Assembly: GCF_004363655.1 (NCBI RefSeq)
Contig: NZ_SNZH01000010.1
Location: 62,001-126,000 of the forward strand
Direction of reading: 5' to 3'
Length of the DNA stretch: 64,000 nt
Source: Tahibacter aquaticus
Lineage (GTDB): Bacteria; Pseudomonadota; Gammaproteobacteria; Xanthomonadales; Rhodanobacteraceae
Positions 54,379-64,000 of the stretch are shown here, piece by piece (position 1 is the first letter of the stretch; each line of letters starts with the position of its first letter). The notes under the pieces are model-generated. The model did no database searches. It was given only the letters and a program-made list of their open reading frames with translations, and was not told the origin of the DNA. A program made the translations under genes and the position numbers.

Positions 54379-55857
54379 ATGTCGATTCAGTTCTCCCTCG
54401 CCAGCGCCTCTCCCGAAACGCAAGCCACGCCCTGCGCCGTCGTCGGCGTCTATGAAGACAAAATGCTGACCAGCGCCGCGGCGCGCATCGACGAAGCCTC
54501 CGGCGGCGCGCTCAAGCGCCTGATCGACAGCAACGATCTGAACGGCAAGCTGGGCAGCACGCAGATGCTGTTCGGCCTGTCCGGCATCGCCGCCGCGCGG
54601 GTGCTGGTGGTCGGCCTGGGCGAGCAGAAGAAGTTCGACGCCGCGCGTTATCACCGCGCCAGCAGCGACGCCGCCCGCGCACTGAAAGGCCTGCCGCTGG
54701 GCTCGGCCACCTCGTATCTGGCCGAAGTCGAGGTACCCGGCAAAGACCTGCACTGGAAGCTGCGCACCGCGGCGCTGGCTACCGATCACGCCGCCTACAA
54801 GTACACCGCCACCTTCAAGTCCAAGGACAAGCCCCGCGGCGAAAGCTTCGGCGCCATCGCGTTTGCCGGCGATGCCGCCAGCCAGGCCGCACTCGACCAG
54901 GCCGCCGCGATCGCCTATGGCGTGCGCCAGGCGCGCGAGCTGGGCAACCTGCCGCCGAACATCTGCAACCCGGCCTATATCGCGGCACAGGCGCAGAAAT
55001 TCGCCGGGCAGCAGGAAGGCGTCAGCTGCGACGTGCTCGACGTGGAGCAAATGCAGGAACTCGGCATGGGCTCGTTGCTCGGCGTGGCGCGAGGCTCGGC
55101 CAATCCGCCCAAGCTGATCGTGCTGCGCTGGAACGGCGGCGGCGAAGCCAAGCCTTACGTGCTGGTCGGCAAGGGCATCACCTTCGATACCGGCGGCATT
55201 TCGCTCAAGCCCGGCCCGGGCATGGAAGAAATGAAGTTCGACATGTGCGGCGCCGCCGGCATGTTCGGCACGTTCGTCGCCGCCAGCCGCCTGAAGCTGC
55301 CGCTCAACCTGGTCTGCATCCTGGCCGCCGTGGAAAACATGCCCGACGGCAACGCTTATCGCCCCAGCGACGTGCTGACCAGCATGTCCGGCCTGACCAT
55401 CGAAGTGCTCAACACCGATGCGGAAGGCCGCCTGATTCTCTGCGACGCGCTGACCTATGCGCAGAAATTCAATCCGCAGGTCATCATCGACGCAGCCACC
55501 CTGACCGGCGCCTGCGTCATCGCGCTGGGCAAGCACGCCTCCGGCCTGATGACCAAGGACGACGAACTGGCCGAGCAGCTGCTCGCCGCCGGCAACGCCA
55601 GCCTCGACCGCGCCTGGCGCCTGCCGCTGTGGGACGACTACCAGAACCAGCTCGACTCGGCTTTCGCCGACGTGGCCAATATCGGCGGCAAGAACGCCGG
55701 CGCCATCACCGCCGGCTGCTTCCTGGCGCGCTTCACCGAAGGCCAGCGCTGGGCGCATCTCGATGTTGCCGGCACTGCCTGGGACGAAGGCCGCAAGGGC
55801 TTCGCCACCGGCCGCCCGGTACCGCTGCTGGTGCAATACCTGCTCGACCGCTGCTGA
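54379..55857 (+). CDS. pepA: Leucyl aminopeptidase (M17)
   Basis: A 492-residue cytosolic M17 aminopeptidase. Metal and catalytic residues sit in [16 protein letters not shown] (K265) and [10 protein letters not shown] (345-354), with R351 as bicarbonate/transition-state ligand. E. coli PepA also binds DNA in site-specific recombination and carAB control; whether this one does is unknown. The ATG at 54379 fits the family start. holC follows, the conserved order. Confidence 0.95.
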   Translation: MSIQFSLASASPETQATPCAVVGVYEDKMLTSAAARIDEASGGALKRLIDSNDLNGKLGSTQMLFGLSGIAAARVLVVGLGEQKKFDAARYHRASSDAARALKGLPLGSATSYLAEVEVPGKDLHWKLRTAALATDHAAYKYTATFKSKDKPRGESFGAIAFAGDAASQAALDQAAAIAYGVRQARELGNLPPNICNPAYIAAQAQKFAGQQEGVSCDVLDVEQMQELGMGSLLGVARGSANPPKLIVLRWNGGGEAKPYVLVGKGITFDTGGISLKPGPGMEEMKFDMCGAAGMFGTFVAASRLKLPLNLVCILAAVENMPDGNAYRPSDVLTSMSGLTIEVLNTDAEGRLILCDALTYAQKFNPQVIIDAATLTGACVIALGKHASGLMTKDDELAEQLLAAGNASLDRAWRLPLWDDYQNQLDSAFADVANIGGKNAGAITAGCFLARFTEGQRWAHLDVAGTAWDEGRKGFATGRPVPLLVQYLLDRC

Positions 55858-55953
55858 ATCGCGTAGCGGCTGCGGCGGAAAGTTGGCACAAAACCACTTT
55901 TCCATCACAGCCGCTGCAGCTACATCCTGCCCTCCCCTACGCCATAGCCATCG

Positions 55954-56376
55954 ATGCCGCGCGCCGACTTCTACCTGATCGACAAACCGCGCTTCCGCGC
56001 CGATCCGCTGCTGCTGGTCTGCGAACTGGCCAAGCGCGCCTATGCCAGCGGCCAGCCCACGCTGATCCTGGCGCGCTCGCTGGAACAGGCTGAGGAAATC
56101 GACGGCAAGCTGTGGGAATTCGACGAAGACGCCTTCATTCCGCACCAGGTCGCCGGCGACGAAGACGACGAAATCACGCCGGTACTGATCGCCGCGCCGG
56201 AAAACCCGACGCCAGACCGTCCGCTGGTGATCAACCTGCGCGACGACTGCGCTCCCGGCCTGTTCGACCGCGTGCTCGAAGTCGTCCCCGCCGACGAATC
56301 GCAGCGCCTGGGCTCGCGCGAACGCTGGAAGACCTACAAGCAGGCCGGCTTCGAGCTGAAGAAATTCGATATGTGA
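55954..56376 (+). CDS. holC: DNA polymerase III chi subunit
   Basis: A 140-residue protein with the HolC fold: PRADFYLIDKP at the start, LAKRAYASGQPTLI, LWEFDEDAFIPHQ, and the C-terminal RWKTYKQAGFELKKFDM. Chi links the clamp-loader to single-strand-binding protein. It follows pepA as in most gammaproteobacteria, after a 96-base gap that contains imperfect complementary arms (55863-55922). valS, the usual next gene, is not here. Confidence 0.92.
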   Translation: MPRADFYLIDKPRFRADPLLLVCELAKRAYASGQPTLILARSLEQAEEIDGKLWEFDEDAFIPHQVAGDEDDEITPVLIAAPENPTPDRPLVINLRDDCAPGLFDRVLEVVPADESQRLGSRERWKTYKQAGFELKKFDM

Positions 56377-56538
56377 CGGCGATGGTTGGGTGCGCCTGAG
56401 GCTTATCCGACCTACGTTCGCTTTTTTACGCTTTCGCGCTGCAACCACGACGCTTCCAGCAAACCGGGCGGCTTCTGTCCTGAATTGGCGACACCCTGCG
56501 CGAGTCGCGCTTCGACGACTGAGCCAAGGATTGACGCC

Positions 56539-57447
56539 ATGACCATGGATACCGTTTACGGCGCGGCGCAAGCCGCCCCCACCGACTACAACTGGCTGCG
56601 CCTGCTGCGGCGCAGCGACCGCAGGCGCCTGCGCATTCGCCCGGCCATCGCCTACATTCTTCGCGCCCTTGGCCTGCTCGCCGCAGCCGGCAGCAGCGCC
56701 CAGGCCGCAGCACCCGCAGCCATCGACGACCAAGCCGTGATCGAACTGCGCCAATACACCTTGCATCCGGGCCAGCGCGACACGCTGATTGAAATTTTCG
56801 AACAGAATTTCATCGAAGGCCAGGAACAGGCCGGTATGCGCGTCCTCGGCCAGTTCCGCGACCTGGACAAACCCGACCGCTTCGTCTGGCTGCGCAGCTT
56901 CCCCAGCATGCCAGCGCGCAAAGCTTCGCTGGAAGCGTTCTACAGCGGCCCCGTCTGGCAGGCGCACCGCGAAGCCGCCAATGCAACCATGATCGACTCC
57001 GACAACGTACTGCTGCTGCGCCCCGCACACGAACAGGCAGGCTTTCGTCTCGATGGCCTTGGCCGGCCTGCAAACGATGCCGCTACCGGCAAGGCCGGCC
57101 TGATTGTCGCAACCCTCTGGCATCTGCAGGAACCCGCGACACCGGCCTTGCTGAAACTGCTGCGCACCCGCCTGGAGCCGCAACTGCGCGCCGATGGTGC
57201 AACGGTACTGGCCAGCCTGACCAGCGAATCGTCGCCGAACACCTTTCCGAAACTACCCATACGACTTGGCGAAAACGTACTGATCGTGTTCACCGCATTC
57301 GACGACGCGAAGGCCCATGCAGACTTTGCTGCAAGGCAAGCAGCGTCGGCCGACTGGCAGGAACTGGACAAGCGCCTGCACGCTTACCTCAAAGGCGAGC
57401 CGGAGATAGTGCGACTGGCGCCGACGCGGCGCTCTCTCTTGCGTTGA
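56539..57447 (+). CDS. NIPSNAP-family protein with hydrophobic N-terminus
   Basis: A 302-residue protein. After a basic N-terminus and a hydrophobic segment (about 34-56, AYILRALGLLAAAGSSAQAAAPA) that may be an export signal or anchor, there are two ferredoxin-like halves of the NIPSNAP type: VIELRQYTLHPGQRDTLIEIF, DRFVWLRSFPSM and SDNVLLLRP, then LWHLQEPATPALLKLLR. AAGGA precedes the ATG at 56539. The function of the family is unclear. It occupies the place where valS would be expected. Confidence 0.75.
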   Translation: MTMDTVYGAAQAAPTDYNWLRLLRRSDRRRLRIRPAIAYILRALGLLAAAGSSAQAAAPAAIDDQAVIELRQYTLHPGQRDTLIEIFEQNFIEGQEQAGMRVLGQFRDLDKPDRFVWLRSFPSMPARKASLEAFYSGPVWQAHREAANATMIDSDNVLLLRPAHEQAGFRLDGLGRPANDAATGKAGLIVATLWHLQEPATPALLKLLRTRLEPQLRADGATVLASLTSESSPNTFPKLPIRLGENVLIVFTAFDDAKAHADFAARQAASADWQELDKRLHAYLKGEPEIVRLAPTRRSLLR

Positions 57448-57463
57448 ATATATAAAATTCAAC
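57443..57463 (+). terminator. Hairpin at the NIPSNAP gene end
   Basis: GTTGAAT and ATTCAAC flank a 7-base spacer and begin inside the stop codon. The weak AT-rich stem makes termination doubtful. Confidence 0.3.
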
Positions 57464-57473
57464 AAACTCATTT

Positions 57474-57510
57474 GTAGGGCGCGATGAGCACAGCGAATTG
57501 CGCCGCAAGA
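57474..57510 (+). repeat. Diverged arm of the 124-bp tandem repeat family
   Basis: GTAGGGCGCGATGAGC then GCGAATTGCGCCGCAAG matches the GTAGGGTGCGATGAGC and GCGAATTGCACCGCAAG parts of the repeats at 30448-30732, with a few changes and a short deletion. Confidence 0.65.
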
Positions 57511-57652
57511 TAGCGAAAACTGCTGTGCGAAAGCCATCGCAAAAAACTGCCGCGCCGCATACGTGACCGGCTGCCCCCTCTTCCAGCTCTCTACCCCCGA
57601 CGCCGTCGGGGGAGAGGACTAAGCGCAAAGCGCTCTGCCGTCGCCATCACGG

Positions 57653-57676
57653 TCGCAGTCGCAGTCGCAGTCGCAG
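57653..57676. repeat. Hexanucleotide microsatellite (TCGCAG)4
   Basis: Four perfect copies of TCGCAG in a gene-free gap. A sister array (TTGCAG)8 lies 325 bases downstream, on the other side of the interspersed repeat. Confidence 0.9.
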
Positions 57677-57728
57677 CCAATACCGTAACGTACTCCAGTC
57701 ATCGCTCAAGATTTGGTTGTCGCTGTCG

Positions 57729-57985
57729 CTTCTGCGCGCAGGAAGCGCGCGCCTCTAACGGGGCCCCGTATGCCGCGGTGAGGTCGCGTAGGGAAAAGCC
57801 CGAAGGGTCGTAACCAGGGATGGCCACGAGTCGGCGCAGGGGACAGGATGTCCCGTGCGCCGACCGCCGTAGCGCCTCACGATGTTTTGGGTCAGGGATG
57901 GTCCAAAACCGTGGCATCCGGGGTGTGTTCTCTTTGGTCACTTTCTCTTGCCACCAGCAAGAGAAAGTGACTCGGGCGCCGCAGG
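57729..57985. repeat. Interspersed repeat, copy B
   Basis: About 257 bp related to 44451-44674 in the same orientation, with shared blocks CTTCTGC-CGCAGGAAGCGC, CGGGGCCCC, GTAGGGAAAAGCCCGAAGGG and a final hairpin GTCACTTTCTCTTGC/GCAAGAGAAAGTGAC (57937-57971) that differs from copy A in sequence but keeps pairing. It has no coding content and lies in the 750-base gap before the MATE gene. Confidence 0.85.
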
Positions 57986-58001
57986 CACACGAAACGCCTT
58001 T

Positions 58002-58049
58002 TTGCAGTTGCAGTTGCAGTTGCAGTTGCAGTTGCAGTTGCAGTTGCAG
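58002..58049. repeat. Hexanucleotide microsatellite (TTGCAG)8
   Basis: Eight perfect copies of TTGCAG, about 150 bases before the MATE ATG. Slippage would change the distance between the MATE gene and anything upstream, so expression could vary. Confidence 0.95.
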
Positions 58050-58198
58050 TTTCAAAATAAAACAAATCACAAATACAGTGAGACAAAAAAAAGGAACCCC
58101 CCTCCACCACACTAGTGTATCGCGCCAAATTGCAGTCTTGGCAACACCCCAGGCCGGGCGTACCGTGCGCACTCTTCCCCGCAGGCGCGCGCCCTCTC

Positions 58199-59578
58199 AT
58201 GAAAGACCTGACCCAAGGCCCCATCCCTGGCCATGTGTTGCGCATGGCCGCGCCGATCGCGATCGGCATGCTGTTCCAGATGCTGTATGTACTGATCGAT
58301 CTCTACTTCGTTGCGCGGATAGGCGATGCGGCTGTAGCCGGAGTCAGCGCCGCCGGCAACGTGCAATTCATCATCATGGCGCTGACCCAGATCCTCGGCG
58401 TAGGCACCATGGCCCTGATCGCCCAGGCCGCCGGTCGCAAGGACAAGGACGACGCCAACCTCGTCTTCAACCAAAGCCTGTTGCTGGCCCTGATCTGCGC
58501 AGCAGTGACACTGGCCGGCGGCTATGGCCTGGCCGACGCCTATGTTCGTACGCTTGGCGCCGATGCGGCGACTGTGGCGGCCGGGCTGGACTATCTGCAC
58601 TGGTTCCTCCCGGGCATGGCCTTGCAGTTCGCCATGATCTCGATGGGCTCGGCCCTGCGCGGCACCGGCATTGCCAAGCCGACCATGCTGGTGCAAATGT
58701 TTACTGTTGTACTCAACGCACTGCTTGCGCCGATACTCATTGCCGGCTGGCTCACCGGCAAGCCGTTCGGCGTCGCCGGCGCCGGCATGGCCAGTTCGCT
58801 GGCGATCGCAGCGGGCGTGGCCATGATGGCCTGGTACTTCCTGCGCCTGGAACACTACGTCGCCTTCGACGCTCGCCTGTTCCGCCCGCAATTCCCAGCG
58901 TGGAAACGTATCCTCGGCATCGGCCTGCCGCCAGGCGGCGAGATCGCGCTGATGTTCGTCTACATGGGTGTGATGTACTGGCTGATCCGCCATTTCGGCG
59001 CATCGGCCCAGGCGGGTTTCGGCATAGGTTCGCGCGTGATGCAGGCGATCTTCCTGCCGGCCATGGCCATCGCCTTCGCCACTGCCCCCGTGGCGGGACA
59101 GAATGTCGGTGCAGGCCTGGGCGAACGCGTACGCGAAACCTTCCGCGCCGCGGCCCTTATCGGCGCGGCGATCATGTTTGCGCTGACCTTGTTCTGCCAG
59201 TGGAAGCCGCAGCTGCTGTTCACGCCATTCACGCAGGAGCAGGCGGTCATCGACGTGGCCACGGAGTTCCTCGGCATCGTGTCGTGGAATTTCGTCGCCT
59301 CGGGCCTGATCTTCAGCTGCTCGGGTATGTTCCAGGCACTGGGCAATACCTTGCCGGGCCTGGCCAGCGGCGCGAGCCGCCTGGTCACCTTCGTCGTGCC
59401 AGCCGTGTGGCTGTCGCAGCAGCCCTGGTTCCAGTTGCACCACCTGTGGTGGCTGTCGGTGGCGACGCTGGCCTTGCAGGCGCTGCTGAGCTACGTATTG
59501 CTGCAGCGCGAATTCAATCGCCGCCTGCCGCTGCTGAAACCGCGCACTGCGCCGGCAGCGGAAACCGTGGCGCCCTGA
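58199..59578 (+). CDS. MATE-family multidrug/metabolite exporter
   Basis: A 459-residue MATE transporter with 12 helices in two similar halves (MAAPIAIGMLFQMLYVLIDLYFVARIG; GLPPGGEIALMFVYMGVMYWL). It starts MKDLTQGPIPGHVLRM at 58199; the frame is open to 58115 but without family support. It exports cationic compounds in exchange for sodium or protons; the substrate is unknown. It is single-gene, behind a region with microsatellites and a long interspersed repeat. Confidence 0.9.
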   Translation: MKDLTQGPIPGHVLRMAAPIAIGMLFQMLYVLIDLYFVARIGDAAVAGVSAAGNVQFIIMALTQILGVGTMALIAQAAGRKDKDDANLVFNQSLLLALICAAVTLAGGYGLADAYVRTLGADAATVAAGLDYLHWFLPGMALQFAMISMGSALRGTGIAKPTMLVQMFTVVLNALLAPILIAGWLTGKPFGVAGAGMASSLAIAAGVAMMAWYFLRLEHYVAFDARLFRPQFPAWKRILGIGLPPGGEIALMFVYMGVMYWLIRHFGASAQAGFGIGSRVMQAIFLPAMAIAFATAPVAGQNVGAGLGERVRETFRAAALIGAAIMFALTLFCQWKPQLLFTPFTQEQAVIDVATEFLGIVSWNFVASGLIFSCSGMFQALGNTLPGLASGASRLVTFVVPAVWLSQQPWFQLHHLWWLSVATLALQALLSYVLLQREFNRRLPLLKPRTAPAAETVAP

Positions 59579-60285
59579 AACCCTGCTCCATCAGCGCAGG
59601 TGCCAGCAGCCAGGCGTAAAGAAAAGACGGCGGGTGGCTAGCAAGCCCCCGCCGGCAGGTCGCAGCCCCTTCGACGCCCGCGACAACAGTGTCCCGCCTC
59701 GCCGCGTGCCAGGCCACCCCGCATTCGCGGGGTGGAACCACTGCTCCCCGCGACCTTCGTCGCTACCGACCCAAGCGGCGCCGGCAAAGATTGTGAGTTT
59801 GCATAATAGTGAACTCCTGCTCGCCGGCCAGGCTGGCAGCGGCGCCGATCAAAATCCGCCCCCATGCCAGTTTCAATCCAAGCAACAATTTATGAAAATT
59901 GTTTCAAAAATAAAATTTATGAAATACAGCCAAATCCGAACAGCTGTTGGCAAGATTGCGTGATGGACCCGCCGTTTGCCACAGCCGTTTGCGACTAGCT
60001 TTACCGCGTCCTGTCGGGGGATGGGAAGCCAGCGAGAAGTTCTCGCTACGCGGCGTAAATCGCGCGATGCGCGTTGCCGTACGCGCGCCGGAGCAGATCT
60101 GGGAGGCCTGCTCCGGCGCCGCGCTCAGGCTTGACCAGGCCCTGTGGCGACTGCAGCGCCGCCAACGGCAAGACTCAACAAACCACTTGCACAATCAGCA
60201 CGCCGCAACAACAGCGGCCGGCTTCATGCCGCCCGCAATTTTTCCATTGAACCTGTCCACAGCTCAATTTTTGGGAAATTCGACA
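59579..60285. other. Intergenic region with AT-rich patch and an 8-bp-arm palindrome
   Basis: No supported gene in 707 bases. An AT-rich patch (about 59880-59930) and AGCGAGAAGTTCTCGCT (60031-60047, perfect 8-bp arms around one base) lie upstream of the carbonic anhydrase gene; either could be a control site. Confidence 0.45.
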
Positions 60286-61071
60286 ATGCATTCAGTCATT
60301 TTTAAAACCTTATTTGCCGCGACCAGCATCGCCAGCCTGGCCTTCGGCGCCACGGCAGCCGCCAGCGAACCGACACCCTGGAACTATGCCGAAGGCACCG
60401 AGCACTGGGGCTATCTGAGCCCAGAATTCTCTGCCTGCCGTGATGGCCTGATGCAGTCGCCGATCGACGTGAGCCGCGTGGCGGCGCATACACGAGCGCT
60501 GCCGGCGCTGAGTTTTGCCTACGCGACCTCGGCCAGCGTCAATGTGATCAACAAAGGCCACACGATACAGACCGAGCCGGCCGCCGCCGGCAACGCGCTG
60601 CTCATCGGCAACAAGCGCTACGAGCTGGCCCAGTTCCACGTACACACACCCAGCGAAAACTTTCTCGACGGCGAGCAGTACCCACTGGAAGTACATTTCG
60701 TGCACCAGGCGGCGGACGGCAGCCGCGCCGTCGTCGGCGTGTTCTACGACGAAGGTCCCGCCGATGCGCAACTGCAGAAAATCATCACGGCGATTCCATC
60801 CGAGGAAAGCGGACAAAGCAGGGTCAACGCACTTAACCTGCGCAGCCTGATTCCCAGCGGATCAAGCTATCGTTTCAGTGGTTCGCTGACCACGCCGCCG
60901 TGCAGCGAAGGCATCGCCTGGCACGTCATGGGCAGGCCCAAGACCGCATCGATCACGCAACTCGCCGCGTTCGACGCGCGGTATTCCGGCCTGGAATTTC
61001 CCGGCGGCAATCGCCGTCCCGTGCAGTCGCTGAACGGTCGCGCGATATCCACCGAGGCGCGCGACGACTGA
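60286..61071 (+). CDS. Periplasmic alpha-carbonic anhydrase
   Basis: A 261-residue exported enzyme with a signal peptide ending ATAAA. The zinc ligands of the alpha class are H118 and H120 in FHVHTPSEN and H137 in EVHFVHQ; the proton-path and substrate-pocket segments (SPIDV, SLTTPPCSEG) are intact. It interconverts CO2 and bicarbonate in the periplasm. ATG 60286 gives a normal signal; the frame upstream is low-quality. It is convergent with the di-heme oxidoreductase gene. Confidence 0.93.
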   Translation: MHSVIFKTLFAATSIASLAFGATAAASEPTPWNYAEGTEHWGYLSPEFSACRDGLMQSPIDVSRVAAHTRALPALSFAYATSASVNVINKGHTIQTEPAAAGNALLIGNKRYELAQFHVHTPSENFLDGEQYPLEVHFVHQAADGSRAVVGVFYDEGPADAQLQKIITAIPSEESGQSRVNALNLRSLIPSGSSYRFSGSLTTPPCSEGIAWHVMGRPKTASITQLAAFDARYSGLEFPGGNRRPVQSLNGRAISTEARDD

Positions 61072-61149
61072 GCCGCTTCGACGCTCTGGCGGTAGAGGCG
61101 GCCGGACGGAAACGTCCAGCCGCCTTTCGATCGCCAGGCCACCGCCGCT

Positions 61150-63321
<2,172 letters not shown>

Positions 63322-63620
63322 GCTATCACCTTGATCGGTAGTGCGCTGCGGATACGGATGTTGCCCATTCCCCACGAATGCGCCCCCGCAGCGTCGGCGA
63401 CGACGATAGCGGGCGTTTGCCCTGCCTGGCCGCTGCGGCGAACGAACGGACAGAAATGGCCGACGAGAATGCCTCGGCTCGACCAAGGTCGATGGCCAGC
63501 CTGTGACCGCCGTCACAGGCCGGTGCGGGCACTGCGCAAGCTGCCGACTTGTACGAATGTACACGTCCGCGGCCGCTGCACCGGCGCTAGGCTGCACGGC
63601 GTCCTTGGGAGGGATACACC

Positions 63621-64000
63621 ATGCATCTGCTGATTCGTCTTGCCGTGGCCGTGGCCTTGCCGCTGGCGGCCGCCACGTCCGTACAGGCGGCCTGCGTCGA
63701 CTCCGTCGTTCTGGTCCACGGCAACAGCGGCTCGCCGACCGATTTCGACAATACCTATGTTGAGCTGCGCGCACGCGGCTATACCGATGCCCAGATCCGC
63801 CTGCCCGACTGGGGCAGCAAGACCTGTCCCGCCTGCAACGACCATAGCGGCACGGAAGAGACCCCCGTCGCCAATGCGCTGACGGCAGCCATCGCCTCTT
63901 CGTGCACCGGCAAGATCGACGTGATCGGCCACTCCATGGGCGTGACCCTGGCCGCGCGCGAAATCCTCAAGCTCAACCTGGCCAGCAAGGTCGACACCTT
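63621..64000 (+). CDS. Secreted alpha/beta-hydrolase (lipase-like), 5' part
   Basis: The first 126 residues are inside the window. A signal peptide ends ATSVQA before ACVDS. VLVHGNSGSPTDF holds the oxyanion turn and VIGHSMGVTLAA the nucleophile elbow with Ser105. LPDWGSKTCPACND contains a CxxC pair. This matches secreted lipase class 2/EstA-type hydrolases. GGGA lies eight bases before the ATG at 63621. It is divergent from the di-heme gene; the rest of the 299-base gap is empty. The remainder of the gene is beyond 64000. Confidence 0.8.
   Translation, partial: MHLLIRLAVAVALPLAAATSVQAACVDSVVLVHGNSGSPTDFDNTYVELRARGYTDAQIRLPDWGSKTCPACNDHSGTEETPVANALTAAIASSCTGKIDVIGHSMGVTLAAREILKLNLASKVDT

Noticed and set aside
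54244-57183. N-terminal extension of lptF by almost 1,000 codons
   Set aside because: The open frame is antisense of pepA and holC; lptF homology begins at 54243.
58107-58116. ACACTAGTGT as another end of the CTAGTGTCC element
   Set aside because: It is a 10-bp palindrome without the following CCTGTCT bases, so it is not an element end.
57699-58172. Frame encoding a (Leu-Gln) repeat protein
   Set aside because: It arises from translating the TTGCAG microsatellite and lies over an interspersed repeat.

Overview
The window is 64 kb of GC-rich bacterial chromosome. Gene content and order point to a gammaproteobacterium, most likely in the Xanthomonadales (Rhodanobacteraceae-like). The evidence is lptF-lptG divergent from pepA-holC, cstA with its small CC-ending partner, an antiquitin-type ALDH7, a pyrD-murB pair, and many secreted or Tat-exported proteins of unknown function. 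The taxonomy is inferred from this layout and not from any search.

Region 1 (1-6.5 kb) holds the end of an OmpR-type response regulator and an overlapping hybrid histidine kinase. A Crp/Fnr regulator follows, divergent from a ribonucleotide-reductase-like protein with no visible catalytic Cys; an FNR-type palindrome lies between them. Next come a universal stress protein, a broken Rhs C-terminal tip and a small membrane protein. Short non-autonomous elements with CTAGTGTCC ends are scattered here.

Region 2 (6.5-15.7 kb) is an arsenic/organoarsenical region. The minus strand carries arsR-arsC-gap-arsJ, the 1-arseno-3-phosphoglycerate synthesis and export pathway. The plus strand carries a MarR regulator, an ArsN1-type acetyltransferase, a flavoprotein monooxygenase, an MFS transporter and a fatty acid hydroxylase/sterol desaturase. 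Three of these five have Cys-rich C-terminal tails, and the regulator and the acetyltransferase have nearly the same promoter-operator sequence in front of them. The plus-strand module lies between two of the small elements, and a tRNA-Arg(CCU) gene sits just beyond arsR. This module is the best candidate in the window for an undescribed system.

Region 3 (15.7-42.3 kb) is mostly housekeeping and envelope genes. It contains ALDH7, a secreted beta-propeller protein with one c-type heme site, a FadL-type porin, pyrD-murB, a DUF1800/DUF1501 export pair, corC joined to an Lnb-like (DUF4105) protein, a periplasmic binding protein, 124-bp tandem repeats and corA. These are followed by an MDR oxidoreductase, a Tat-exported polysaccharide deacetylase, a VOC protein and a divergent LysR regulator. 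The rest is a large unknown membrane-anchored protein, a GGDEF(degenerate)-EAL protein, an ECF sigma/anti-sigma-like pair, a frameshifted secretory gene and lgt.

Region 4 (42.3-64 kb) carries a secreted DUF4832 protein, rlmI-like, dgkA, cstA plus its partner, rapA, lptG/lptF, pepA, holC, a NIPSNAP protein, a MATE exporter, a periplasmic alpha-carbonic anhydrase, a di-heme oxidoreductase and the start of a secreted alpha/beta hydrolase. Two intergenic islands (about 44.0-44.7 and 57.4-58.2 kb) hold related long interspersed repeats, strong hairpins and hexanucleotide microsatellites. No rRNA, CRISPR array, transposase or integrase gene was seen.
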